Below are positions 17,896 to 27,600 of a stretch of 64,000 nt of DNA, one piece after another. Source of the DNA: Hyphomicrobiales bacterium (lineage in GTDB: Bacteria; Pseudomonadota; Alphaproteobacteria; Rhizobiales; Rhizobiaceae); NCBI GenBank assembly GCA_900472485.1, contig UCII01000016.1, positions 1 to 64,000 on the forward strand, in the 5' to 3' direction. The notes under the pieces are model-generated. The model saw only the letters and a program-made list of their open reading frames with translations, ran no database searches and was not told where the DNA came from. How positions within the stretch are numbered: position 1 is the first letter of the stretch; every line of letters begins with the position of its first letter. The translations under genes and the position numbers were made by a program.

Positions 17896-20092
17896 GAACG
17901 TCACTTTTCATGCCGATGCCGCGATCATAAACCGGCTTGGGCGCGAGCTTGTCGCGAAGCAGGAAACAGCCTTGGTAGAGTTGGTGAAGAACGCCTACGA
18001 CGCCGATGCTACCTCTGTTATCGTCTCGTTCGACGGTCGAGGGGGGCCGGGCGCCGTCCTATCGATTCAGGACAATGGCATCGGTATGTCGCGAGATGAT
18101 ATTGTGAATGGCTTTCTGCGGCTCGCTTCTGATCTAAAGGTCCTCGAGCCCAAGTCCCCATTATACAAGCGCACTAGGGCCGGTCGAAAAGGAATTGGCA
18201 GGTTTTCAGCGCAGCGCCTTGGGAACCGCCTTGTGCTAACCACACAGGTCGAGGGTCAACCGTCGTCGTGGCAGCTCATCGCCGACTGGAGCCAGTTTAC
18301 TTCCGGCAAGCGCCTCGATGACATATCCGTCATTCTCAAGGAGTTGCCGGCCACTGCGCCAGGGACAACGTTGAGGATCGAAGGGCTTCACGACGACTGG
18401 ACACCCGGCCAGATTCGAAGCTGCTGGCGCAGCGTCCTCGCCTTGCAGCAACCCTTCCCGGTAAAACCTGTAATGGACTCAGCGATCGATCCCGGATTTT
18501 CAGTCGAGTTTCGTGACGGAGGCGGCCTGTTCCAAGACGAAACGGTTGTGGCCAACATGCAGACTGAGATCCTTGATCATCTGCCCGTTATCATAGAGAT
18601 GAGGGTGGATCATGAAGGCAAGGCTTCATGGAGAATAACAAAAAACGCGTTCGGCGAATTGCGTTCCTGGCGTCCCATCCATCACGATGCTCGCGACAAC
18701 TCCGATCCGCCAGCTTATTCGTCTCTTCGTGATGTAGCGATGAAAGCCTACCATGTTATTCTTGAGCCAAGCCTCCTTCCGAGTGTGGTCTTCACGCGCG
18801 TCAGAGATATCCTTTCTCGTGAGGGCGGTATCAGGCTTTACAGAAACGGCTTCAGGGTGACGCCCTATGGCGAGCGCGATGACGATTGGCTTGGGCTCGA
18901 CGAAATCTACAGTCGTCGAAACTACCTTGCAAACCTTGCAAATCGACATTTTTTCGGCGTTGTGGAAGTTTCTGATCCGGAGGGTGTTTCCTTTGAAGAG
19001 CATACCTCAAGGGAAGGATTGATCGAAACTCCGGCGTTTCGTGAGCTCCGAGATCTCACCTCATCGGTCTTGATCACTGCTGCCACCGAAATTCATGCTG
19101 ACCGCGGCCGCAAAACCAAGACCAACGCTCCTTCACCAAGGCCAGAAGTCACGACCGCACTTTCCGAAGCGCGCGCGGCGATGCGCGCGGCGCGCGAGGC
19201 GGCCGAGGTAATTGCAAACTCTTCACCTGATCCTGCACCTGCAATGCTCCTCGTCGAAAGTGCCGCAGCTGCTGAAAAGATATTCGAGCAGCAAGAGATT
19301 ATCATAGCGACTGAGCAACGCCGCGTTGCCGATGAGATCGCAATGATGAGGCTTCTCTCTTCCCTAGGTATGACAACTGCCGAGTTTAGCCATGAGACGG
19401 GAATGGCGTTCGAGGCCTTCCGATTGGACCTAGAGCGCGTGTTCGACGTGGCAATCGCAACAAAGCGGGAGGACGATAAGTTCCTTGCCTTGGCATCCCG
19501 GGCACGAGAAGCCTTGGTTCGTCTGGACACGTTGACAGGCTACCTAAACGCTACTGTCGCTAGCCGGGCTCTTCGCGAAATTCATCCTGTAAGCCTTAGC
19601 AAAGCGGTTGAGGACTTCGCACGTGGTATACGGGCACACGCTGAAACCCAGTCCACAACGATCGAGATAGAAACGCCACCATTGGATCCCCTGTATACCG
19701 TTCCAATGCATGAGGCCGAGCTCGCATCGGTTCTTCTAAATTTTCATACCAACGCATTGAAGGCGATGAAGCGCACCAGCAACAAGCGGAAGATACTCGT
19801 TACGGCGGATCGAGACGCAGAGGACAAGCAGGTTCGCCTACGGTTCTGTGACACCGGGGATGGCATTCCTACAGAGATGCGGGAACGGATATTTGACGCT
19901 TTCGTGACACGACAGAGCGCGCCAACTTCGAGCGCATCCGACAATGAACACGCTCAAGGCACTGGCTTAGGTCTCTGGATAGTAGAGCAAATCGCGGCCA
20001 ACGCCGGTGGCAGCGTGGCGGTCGTCGATCCACCTAAAGGGTATTCAACATGCTTTGAGCTTCTTCTGCCCGAGGAGAGCGACAATGCTTGA
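17888..20092 (+). CDS. Protein with two GHKL ATPase modules: HSP90/MORC-like N-terminus and histidine-kinase C-terminus
   Basis: In this 734-residue protein the first module has a full ATPase set: N-box ELVKNAYDAD (E31, N35), DNGIGM (D62-M67) and GRKGIGRFS (near 100). This arrangement is seen in HSP90, MutL and the MORC-like ATPases of restriction systems. After a coiled, alanine-rich stretch (about 410-480) comes a histidine-kinase core: LGMTTAEFSHETG with His502 as likely phospho-acceptor, an N-box around N622, DTGDGIP (D655) and GTGLGLWIV near 692. It lacks membrane segments, so it senses something in the cytoplasm. It overlaps the methyltransferase gene before it and the receiver-domain gene after it by 8 bp each, so it very likely phosphorylates that receiver. 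An in-frame ATG at 17882 is an alternative start. Confidence 0.82.
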   Translation: MTENVTFHADAAIINRLGRELVAKQETALVELVKNAYDADATSVIVSFDGRGGPGAVLSIQDNGIGMSRDDIVNGFLRLASDLKVLEPKSPLYKRTRAGRKGIGRFSAQRLGNRLVLTTQVEGQPSSWQLIADWSQFTSGKRLDDISVILKELPATAPGTTLRIEGLHDDWTPGQIRSCWRSVLALQQPFPVKPVMDSAIDPGFSVEFRDGGGLFQDETVVANMQTEILDHLPVIIEMRVDHEGKASWRITKNAFGELRSWRPIHHDARDNSDPPAYSSLRDVAMKAYHVILEPSLLPSVVFTRVRDILSREGGIRLYRNGFRVTPYGERDDDWLGLDEIYSRRNYLANLANRHFFGVVEVSDPEGVSFEEHTSREGLIETPAFRELRDLTSSVLITAATEIHADRGRKTKTNAPSPRPEVTTALSEARAAMRAAREAAEVIANSSPDPAPAMLLVESAAAAEKIFEQQEIIIATEQRRVADEIAMMRLLSSLGMTTAEFSHETGMAFEAFRLDLERVFDVAIATKREDDKFLALASRAREALVRLDTLTGYLNATVASRALREIHPVSLSKAVEDFARGIRAHAETQSTTIEIETPPLDPLYTVPMHEAELASVLLNFHTNALKAMKRTSNKRKILVTADRDAEDKQVRLRFCDTGDGIPTEMRERIFDAFVTRQSAPTSSASDNEHAQGTGLGLWIVEQIAANAGGSVAVVDPPKGYSTCFELLLPEESDNA

Positions 20093-21203
20093 TAGAGACC
20101 AGGTCGAAGGAAAGTGGCTCTTTGTCGACGATGAGGAGGCGAGTGCTGCCTCGTACCGCGATGCATTTGCGCAGGCATCTGAGCCACTTGAAATCGTCGT
20201 CACTCGGCCATCGATGGGCCGCGAACTGCTCTTAACCGGCGCGCATCCGAAGGGCGTTCTAATGGACGTTGAGCTCTCTGGGGAGGCCGGTGAGCACGGC
20301 ACTGGCCTGGGCTTAGCACAAGACATCCGGGCTCTGCAAAAATCTGGCGGGATACCAGAATACCCGGTTATTCGGTTTGCCAACGCTCAGCCGATACAGA
20401 AGAATGTTTCAGGAGATCCAGCTAGCGACGACCTTTTCGACGACAAGATCAACAAGGCCGAGGTCAGCGAGCGCCGAGACGAATTCGCCCGTAGGATTGT
20501 CGGTGTGCGAACTGTCTATGAAGGCCTGCTCGCGTTTGAAAAGGGTAAACTCGATTTCAAGCAGCTCTTCAACGTTGACGATCAGCGCATTGAGGAATGG
20601 CTTCACCCAGGTTTGCTCGCTCGATTGGAGGACGGACATTCGCACGCTACACACGTCGCTGCTGGAGCGTTCATTCGCTCATTTCTTGGACCGCCGGGCC
20701 TCCTTGTAAATAAACACCTGCTGACAACGCGGCTAGGTGTTGATTCGGAGAGTGCTGCGAAAAACTGGGATGCTATTGCTTCGTTTGCTGACGAATTCAC
20801 TTATACTGGTTTAGGATACCGATTCTCGCCGCGCTGGTGGGCGCGCGGCCTTGAGCTCGCGTGGATGTCGCTAAAGAGTGCAGCGAGTCCTTTAGCATCC
20901 ACCCCTTCGGAAGAGCGTGCCGCAATTCTTTCGAAGGAGCTGGGTGTTGAACTGACCGCTCTTAAGATGCCTCCTATGAGCCCTGGTGATCGTCCATGGC
21001 GGTGGTGTCAACTGAGCGTCGAGCGAAATCCGCCTGAGTTTATGCCAGTCGATCCGAAATACGGTGTGCGCATCACGCCGCGGGCAGATTTGGCACCATG
21101 GGTTGATCCACTGTATGCGTCCATTGGGGTTGCGCTCCGAAACAAGGACGATCGACGGTTAAACCGGCGTGATCTCGATCGGTTAGCGGCGGAGCTGCGA
21201 TAA
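20085..21203 (+). CDS. Receiver-domain protein with a novel C-terminal domain, cognate of the GHKL kinase
   Basis: The 372-residue protein begins with a response-regulator receiver. It shows the acidic pair D15-D16 (LFVDDEE), the phosphorylatable Asp61 in VLMDVEL, and a conserved-type lysine K121 (FDDKINK). Residues 130-372 do not match a DNA-binding output domain such as a winged helix; they read as a mixed, tryptophan-containing domain (SPRWWARGLELAW, RPWRWCQLSVER) that was not recognised. It overlaps the kinase gene by 8 bp and is followed after 2 bp by another unknown gene. The arrangement suggests a cytoplasmic phosphorelay that switches an effector rather than transcription. Receiver and coupling are seen; the effector role is inferred. 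Confidence 0.72.
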   Translation: MLDRDQVEGKWLFVDDEEASAASYRDAFAQASEPLEIVVTRPSMGRELLLTGAHPKGVLMDVELSGEAGEHGTGLGLAQDIRALQKSGGIPEYPVIRFANAQPIQKNVSGDPASDDLFDDKINKAEVSERRDEFARRIVGVRTVYEGLLAFEKGKLDFKQLFNVDDQRIEEWLHPGLLARLEDGHSHATHVAAGAFIRSFLGPPGLLVNKHLLTTRLGVDSESAAKNWDAIASFADEFTYTGLGYRFSPRWWARGLELAWMSLKSAASPLASTPSEERAAILSKELGVELTALKMPPMSPGDRPWRWCQLSVERNPPEFMPVDPKYGVRITPRADLAPWVDPLYASIGVALRNKDDRRLNRRDLDRLAAELR

Positions 21204-21205
21204 CC

Positions 21206-21931
21206 GTGCTGGATTCGATTATTGAAGATTTCATCGAGCTTCAAAACCCACTTCGTCGGGTTCCTGAAACAGAGACGATCGCGGACGCAATTGCTGTTCT
21301 GGACGGCTCTTTTCGAGCGGCATCTCGCAACGGGAAAATGCTTACGGGTATCGTGCCGATGGTCCCTCCTCGGCAAGGTATTCATCCTCCCAATACCAAG
21401 TTGATCGACGCCAGTGTTTCGTTTCGCTTCGGAAGCTCCATCTCAAAAGACAGCAAGATCGAAGACGTGTTTTCCGAAATGCAGGTTTGCGTTCGCGGTA
21501 AATTGCCAATCGATGGCGGATTTGCGATATTGGAGGATCACTGGAGAATTGATACCCAGGCCAACGAAAGTGGCAATCCTCCGAAGGAATCCCATCCTCT
21601 ATTTCATTTTCAAAGAGGGGGACATGCGCAAGACGCTTTTGCCGCTGTACCTGGGTTTGCGCCGGGACCGGACCTGAAAAACGCGGGTCTCGAATGGAGG
21701 GGCCTAATGCAAAACCCTGGCCCAAGAATACCCGTTGTCCCAATGTGCCCTTCTGCAGCAATCAACTTTGCGCTGGCTCAACACGATGGCACCGTTTGGC
21801 GAAGGCTTATGAACGATCCGGACTACTTCAATCTTATCGAGCGTTGCCAGAACCGCCTGTGGACGATGTATGCCGATGCGCTACTAGATGAGAAGCGGAG
21901 ACGAATGCTTCTGGGACATTTCATACACTAG
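21206..21931 (+). CDS. Unknown protein, last gene of the methyltransferase-kinase operon
   Basis: This 241-residue soluble protein starts with GTG two bases after the stop of the receiver gene. It has no signal peptide or membrane segment. Visible blocks are SVSFRFGSS, a proline- and glycine-rich middle (VPGFAPGPDL) and PVVPMCPSAAINFALAQ, ending in a helical, basic tail (DEKRRRMLLGHFIH). No family or active site was recognised. Tight placement makes it part of the same transcription unit, so it may be the effector, a target-binding subunit or an inhibitor. Confidence 0.6.
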   Translation: MLDSIIEDFIELQNPLRRVPETETIADAIAVLDGSFRAASRNGKMLTGIVPMVPPRQGIHPPNTKLIDASVSFRFGSSISKDSKIEDVFSEMQVCVRGKLPIDGGFAILEDHWRIDTQANESGNPPKESHPLFHFQRGGHAQDAFAAVPGFAPGPDLKNAGLEWRGLMQNPGPRIPVVPMCPSAAINFALAQHDGTVWRRLMNDPDYFNLIERCQNRLWTMYADALLDEKRRRMLLGHFIH

Positions 21932-22110
21932 TGAAATTGGCAGGTCAGCAGGCAACCTATAGTATTCTCCGTAGCCGAAACCTTTTCCTCCCTTCATCTC
22001 GTTGGCCTTAAGATCTTAGAACCGCCAATAAGATCCGGCGCTCTCAGTCGCTATCCGGCCATCAGTGAGTCGACTCGCCCCCTCGGCCAGAAGGCTGAGG
22101 AAGAAGGGCG

Positions 22111-22749
22111 TCACTTCTCGTGCTCGATATGATCGGTAGTGCGAAACTTTACCGCATCGATGGATTTCAAGCTTGGACCTTTGGTGTCCACCAGCGGAGT
22201 GAGGGACTCCGTCAACATCTGTTCGAACCTCCGATGAAACTCCGGATTTTCGATCCTCTGGAGTGCCTTTAACCCCTCCTGGTAGTTCTTGATGGCCATC
22301 GCTAGCGCTTTTTGCTCTTCCTGAGATGCTTCCGCATGCTTCTTCCTATTAATCGCGTCTCGACACATTACGAATTCGAGCGCACCTAGTGCCGCTTTGA
22401 ACGTTTTCTCGGAAATAGAGGACGCGACTCTGACAACGACTTCCACGGGGCTGTTGTACTTAAAACTGATCACGTCGTTTTCGAAAGTGGGCATTTTCAA
22501 ACCGCGCTGCAATGAAGCGGAGGACAAAGCGACTAGGGTTAAGCCGAGGTCTCCGGTCGGCAGTTTCATGGCACCCAACTCGTCGTCCAAATCGACCATG
22601 GCCTGCATAATTTGCAATTCGATCGCAAATTTCTCGAGGTTCGTAAAAAGCTCTCCGACATTGAGTGCTCTCCACTTCGAGGGGGGTTCCGAGAAAGAGA
22701 ATCTAAGTATCGTCGCCACTTCATCGTGTTTGTGCTCAAGCAGTTCCAT
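22111..22749 (-). CDS. Unknown helical protein (212 aa)
   Basis: The start at 22749 is supported by AAGGGG six bases upstream; the frame is open to 22905 but the extension reads as non-coding. The first half has mixed strands and helices (FTNLEKFAIELQIMQAMVDLDDE). The second half is a long charged helix (RKKHAEASQEEQKALAMAIKNYQEGLKALQRI) that may form a coiled coil. The family was not recognised. It is convergent with the methyltransferase operon and divergent from the zincin gene, so it could be regulated with either. Confidence 0.55.
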   Translation of the reverse strand: MELLEHKHDEVATILRFSFSEPPSKWRALNVGELFTNLEKFAIELQIMQAMVDLDDELGAMKLPTGDLGLTLVALSSASLQRGLKMPTFENDVISFKYNSPVEVVVRVASSISEKTFKAALGALEFVMCRDAINRKKHAEASQEEQKALAMAIKNYQEGLKALQRIENPEFHRRFEQMLTESLTPLVDTKGPSLKSIDAVKFRTTDHIEHEK

Positions 22750-22973
22750 CTGTGTCCCCTTGCGATACTGAGAATCCATAGCAAAGTTAGAAACCCATCC
22801 ATACAGATTTTGCGGCCGTCCACAGCGGAGACACGATGCGAGCCTTATATGGGCCGCAACCGCTAGGCGAGTTCGGTAGAGGCCGCAATATCGGAGTGGA
22901 CGCAATAGAGCTCGATGCGGTCACACTGGTTTGCTCATTTCATTGCTATAGATTGCGTGCTAATTGAATAGTC

Positions 22974-24623
22974 ATGCGCCTACAACCTGACTTGCTGCCC
23001 AGCCTGCGCTCGTACACGCACGAGGGGAAATATGCCGCGACCCTTAGAGGGCACGGGCTCTATGATGCGTTTCGGTTCGTACTGCGGCTATCGCCCGAGG
23101 TTCATCGAAAGATTGCTGAATTGCCGGGCGGTATCGTAAAAAGCCGCGAGGCGGGTTTTGAGCGAACGCAGGCCTTTTCGACCTTTCTGCACGAGACGAT
23201 TCACTGGTGGCAGCATATAGGCTCCACCTATGGGTTGATGATTAGCCTTACATATCCGACCCAGGCCCATGCGAACTACACGCACCTCAAAGAGCTGCTT
23301 CAGAGGAATGGCTTTCAAAAATCGGTTCGCGAATTGTCTTTCTCTCTGCCGGGGCCAAGCACAATCGACAATCTCAGCGGCCTTACGAACCGTATCGTGA
23401 ACAACCACTTCGATTTCGGCGCTTTCCGTGCGCTGACGCACAGCGTGGACTCTGCAAAGGCCGTCATTCACGACCCCATGTTCGAATCCATCGGGCACGC
23501 GCATGAAATTGCCTATGGCAACAACGTCCTTGTGCTGGCCGCCACCGCCGATCCTGATTTCAAGGTTTTGCAGCATCCGAGAGAATGGGAAGAACCTTTT
23601 CGTGCCCTTAGCGATGAAAAGGAAACCGGCTTTTATTTCGGATCGCCCGTCGCGCTCTGGGGGATCGGCGCCAGAGAAATATTCGAAGGGCAGGCCTGCT
23701 TCGCGCAGATGCAGTACCTTTCGTTCGCTTCGGGAGGCAACCTCGAACTGGACGATTTCAAGGCGATGGGCATGCTTCACGGCGTTTATGAAGCTGCCTT
23801 CGAGCTGTTTCTGCAGACCACGCAACTCGACCGGCCAGCATCTGTCATCCACCCGATAGTGGGGCTCTTCCTGCTGGTCTGCGATATGGCGATTAATCCC
23901 GGATCAGGATTCCCTTACCCTATATGGCCGCACTACCGCAGCTTCATAACGGACACTGATCCGGGCGCTCGTTTCCTGATGCTGGCGACCCTGGTCCGAT
24001 TGAAATGCCCCGCGACAGCAACGGCGATCCAGAACTACTCCCGCGAAGAATACGTAGCGGTTACGGAGGAGCTGTCGCTTCATGCATTGAACGCATCTCC
24101 TCTGGCTATTGCGGCGACATGCTCGGATTGGGTGAAGGAGGGCGCGCCGCTTCATGGCCTGATGGAGGAGCATCGCAGCTTTAATTTCGAGCCGCGCAAT
24201 ATGCCGGTTCGGTTGCTGTTTTCCCATTTCCTCGCATTCATGCAGGACAAGCGAAAAACACCCGAGTTTTTCTGCTGGCCCGGCGCCTGGATGGCAGGCG
24301 ACCGGGTGTCGGAACAGTCGGCGGAACTGTTTGACCGCCACGGTGCGCTCTTTGTGGATAAGAAGGATGACGACGGCATTTTCCCACGCCTTGTCTCAGG
24401 TCGCGATGAGTCGCTTGTTCAGCAGGTGTTCGAGAGTTTTTACGCGATCAATCTTACCTACGACATGACGGATCAATGGATCAGGCGTCCTGGCCCCTTT
24501 ACCTATAACTATCGATGGCTCAGCCAGAACGGCAGCCATGAGGACATAAAGGGCTTTGCTGACCGGCACTTTGAAATGATCTACGGCGTGAAGCCGGACA
24601 GCGTGGTCAATCTGTCTATGTGA
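22974..24623 (+). CDS. Putative zinc metalloprotease (HExxHxxxH), family not recognised
   Basis: The 549-residue protein contains FLHETIHWWQHIG, an HExxH zinc-protease motif at 73-77 with a further histidine at 81. Some 160 residues later comes GAREIFEGQACFAQ (E235, E238), which resembles the glutamate-bearing helix that supplies the third ligand in gluzincins. No signal peptide or transmembrane segment was seen, so it should act in the cytoplasm. The rest has no recognised domain. It is convergent with the NACHT-nuclease gene, with only 12 bp between the two stops. Cytoplasmic proteases act as effectors in several defence systems, so a defence role is possible. The metal-site call is good; the function is inference. 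Confidence 0.6.
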   Translation: MRLQPDLLPSLRSYTHEGKYAATLRGHGLYDAFRFVLRLSPEVHRKIAELPGGIVKSREAGFERTQAFSTFLHETIHWWQHIGSTYGLMISLTYPTQAHANYTHLKELLQRNGFQKSVRELSFSLPGPSTIDNLSGLTNRIVNNHFDFGAFRALTHSVDSAKAVIHDPMFESIGHAHEIAYGNNVLVLAATADPDFKVLQHPREWEEPFRALSDEKETGFYFGSPVALWGIGAREIFEGQACFAQMQYLSFASGGNLELDDFKAMGMLHGVYEAAFELFLQTTQLDRPASVIHPIVGLFLLVCDMAINPGSGFPYPIWPHYRSFITDTDPGARFLMLATLVRLKCPATATAIQNYSREEYVAVTEELSLHALNASPLAIAATCSDWVKEGAPLHGLMEEHRSFNFEPRNMPVRLLFSHFLAFMQDKRKTPEFFCWPGAWMAGDRVSEQSAELFDRHGALFVDKKDDDGIFPRLVSGRDESLVQQVFESFYAINLTYDMTDQWIRRPGPFTYNYRWLSQNGSHEDIKGFADRHFEMIYGVKPDSVVNLSM

Positions 24624-24635
24624 AACGAGAGCTAT

Positions 24636-27600
24636 TCAGGCGTGGGAATGAGCACCCTTCTTGTCACGTTTGGTTAGATCTATTCCGATCACAGTGATGT
24701 CGTCGATGCCCGGATAGCGCGGCGATAGGTCAACCCATTTCTGTTGGAGAGCCGCGACCAAGCCGTCAAAGTTTACCCGGCCAAGTCCGCCGGGAAGATC
24801 CCATTTGGCCTGCTCGCCCCTCTGGACCAGGACAAAAATGCCCCGGTTTGATCTGTTGTCTCGCAGATAGGCGCCACAGAGCTGATTTTCGAGCCGCTCA
24901 AAAAGATCGGGTCCGCTCCATTTGTCGGCAAGCTTGAGTTCACCCGGCACTGGGCCATCAAATCCTATACCATGAAAGCGGAGATCGGGCTTCTTGGCAT
25001 CGGCAAGCTCTTCTTCCTGCGGGATCGCATAGCGGCCAAACGCTTTGTCGCGAAGTTCCTTTCCGATATATTTTCGCATGTCGGTTTCGAGCTTAACGGT
25101 TCGCAAGATCGCAGCGATGCTGCTGTCCCCGTTTTCAAGATCGTCTTTCAGATCGTTGAGCCGAAGCACAGCAAGGTCAGCGAGTTCCCGATGGTTGGTC
25201 GGGGTTCTCTCCAGCTTGTCGTTAAGCTCTCGCACCCCAGCAGGAGGGATCGCATCCAGATCGCCGTCTTTTTCAGCCCTCTCCTTCGCGAAGCGAGCGA
25301 GCCAGGGACGTTCGGGGAACGCTTCCGCAATCTCGTGGATTGCCAGGAATGTCTCCTTCCCTGAGGTCTTCAAAAGGACGTCGACGAGGTAATTACGCGC
25401 ATCCTGCGCGTTGTCCCTGAGACCGGGCGAGTACACCCCGCTCCCGGCTCGCTCAATATCATCCTCGCGCTTCACGTGTTGACTGATGAGCAAATAGAGG
25501 GATTTCAAATAGGAAGGCGTGTGGAAGGCACCTCGGGCCGCACCGTCCTCGCCCCTTCGCCCGCTAAACAAGTGCGTGACATAGTTCATAGCGAATTCGA
25601 TACGCTTTCGGGTATCAGTGATCGCATCAAGCCGGACGGTGACCGCAGGAATGGCGTCTTGCGGCGCTACACCTGTCCACGCCGCAAACCAAAATGCAGC
25701 ATTCGTGGAATCGCCGAGAGCGGCGCATTTTGTTGCAGCGAGCCCACCGAGATCGGCATCCGAGATGGACGAGTCCTGCAGGATTTTCAGAAGCTTACCG
25801 AGATTGCTGAGATTGGCGGGCTCGACCGTTTGCAGAAGGCCGTAGAGCTGAGGGGCGAGTTGCTCCCAGCACCAATGTCCCGACCAGCTGACATCACCGA
25901 GTATGTAGTTTCCGTCGACATCGGCTTTCTCGCTGGAAAGTTCATATCTGATTTCGCCCATCAAAAACGCCACCACTGTAGCGGGATAGGCTTCGAACAA
26001 TTTTGGAAACCATGTCGGGAATCCGTTGAGCTCAAACGAGGCATAACGGCAGGCTCGTTCGACTTCGGAGGGGCTTAGCCCTGAAGGCCATCCGGCGGTT
26101 TCGTGGAACTCTATCTCAAGGCCGACGAGACCGAAAATCGTGGCATAAGACGTCTGATTGTTGGGCGCGCCTTCGGATTGTAGCGTCGGCGCATGGTGCC
26201 GCCAGAATTCGACGGCGGAGTCCCGGTAAAAACGAGCAATCGGCTCGCCAAACTTCGCGATTAGCTTACGCCAGTTGTACTCCGTCCATTTTCCGCCGAT
26301 GTTCCGGTCGTCACGGGTGCAATCAAACAGATAGAGCATGGCGTTAAGCATCTCTCCCGGCTTGGCTTTCTGGGACGCCCGGAGACTTTCCAACTCCTTT
26401 TCGAGATAGGCCTTCCACCCCTCGTGGTATTTGGCGCGCGTGGCTTTATGGGCTTCCCGCTGCTTCTTCCACTTCCGCTCCTGGGCCTTCCAACGACGAA
26501 TTTCAGGTTGGGCGGGCGGCTTCAAAAATGTATTGAGCCTCACCACGAGTTCATCGTTACCTGCCACCAGTTTTTTGAGCTTTTCTCGCCAGACGCGGGG
26601 CCGGCCGAAACGGCGGTACAGATCAAATGCCAACGAGAGCGCGACGAGTTTGTTGTCCTGCTCGTTCTGATTTGCGATCTCGCCGCTCACATAGTCGAAA
26701 TCGGATTCGCCGAAAGCCCAAAAAGTCCCGAAAATTGAGGCGTGCCAAAAATCTGTCAGGCGCTCGCCTTTCTGCAGTGTACTTTCTCGTGTCTGCTGCA
26801 CCTCGAACCAGAAGAAAGCCCGATTGAGTTCCGCCCAAGACAAAACAAGCTCAGCAAAGTTGGTTTTCTCATCGGAAATTTCGTCGCTCTGATAAGCGCG
26901 AGCACCTGAGATCATGCGCATGATGTCGAAGCAGGCAGGCTCAAACGCGCTCGGATGACGCGCCGAGATCAGGCGCTCGACGGCTTTTGAGGCTGAGGGC
27001 AGCAGCCACTCAAAGCGCTGCGAAACGTCATTGAGCGGGCGCTTGATCACGGGCGGCTGGCTTAATATTGGTATAAGGCCGACGGTCAGTGCATGAACTA
27101 CATCGAGAGGAGCACGCTGGACGAAGTTTTTCAGCTGCTCGCTCAAGCCATCTACGCTATAAGGTTCCTTGGGTTGGCTCCTGGCAATGGCGCGCAGGAA
27201 CCATTCGAGGTTCTCAAGATTCGGGTCGAGATCTTCGACAAGCTCTGCCAAAAGAGTCCTGTTAAGTTCATTTTCCTCTAAGATAAATTCGTCGCGGACT
27301 CGTCTCTGATCCGCCTCAGACCCGATAGCTTTGAGCGCTCGAAATGCATTCTGGCGGCTATACTCCTCCGCCCCGTTCGAAAGAGCGATCTCCAATACCT
27401 CTGGAAGCGCGCCTTGCAATTGACCCAGCCAAACCATGCGCAAGAGGAAGGACGAAAGATCATCATTGCTCGCGTGCGATCTAATGAGCGCGCGAATGTC
27501 ATCCGTGAGATCGGCATTTGCGAAGCGCTGAACCGCCGCGTAATCATGGATCGATCGGCTCGACGTCCCAGCGGCAACTTGCGCGCATACATCATGAAGG

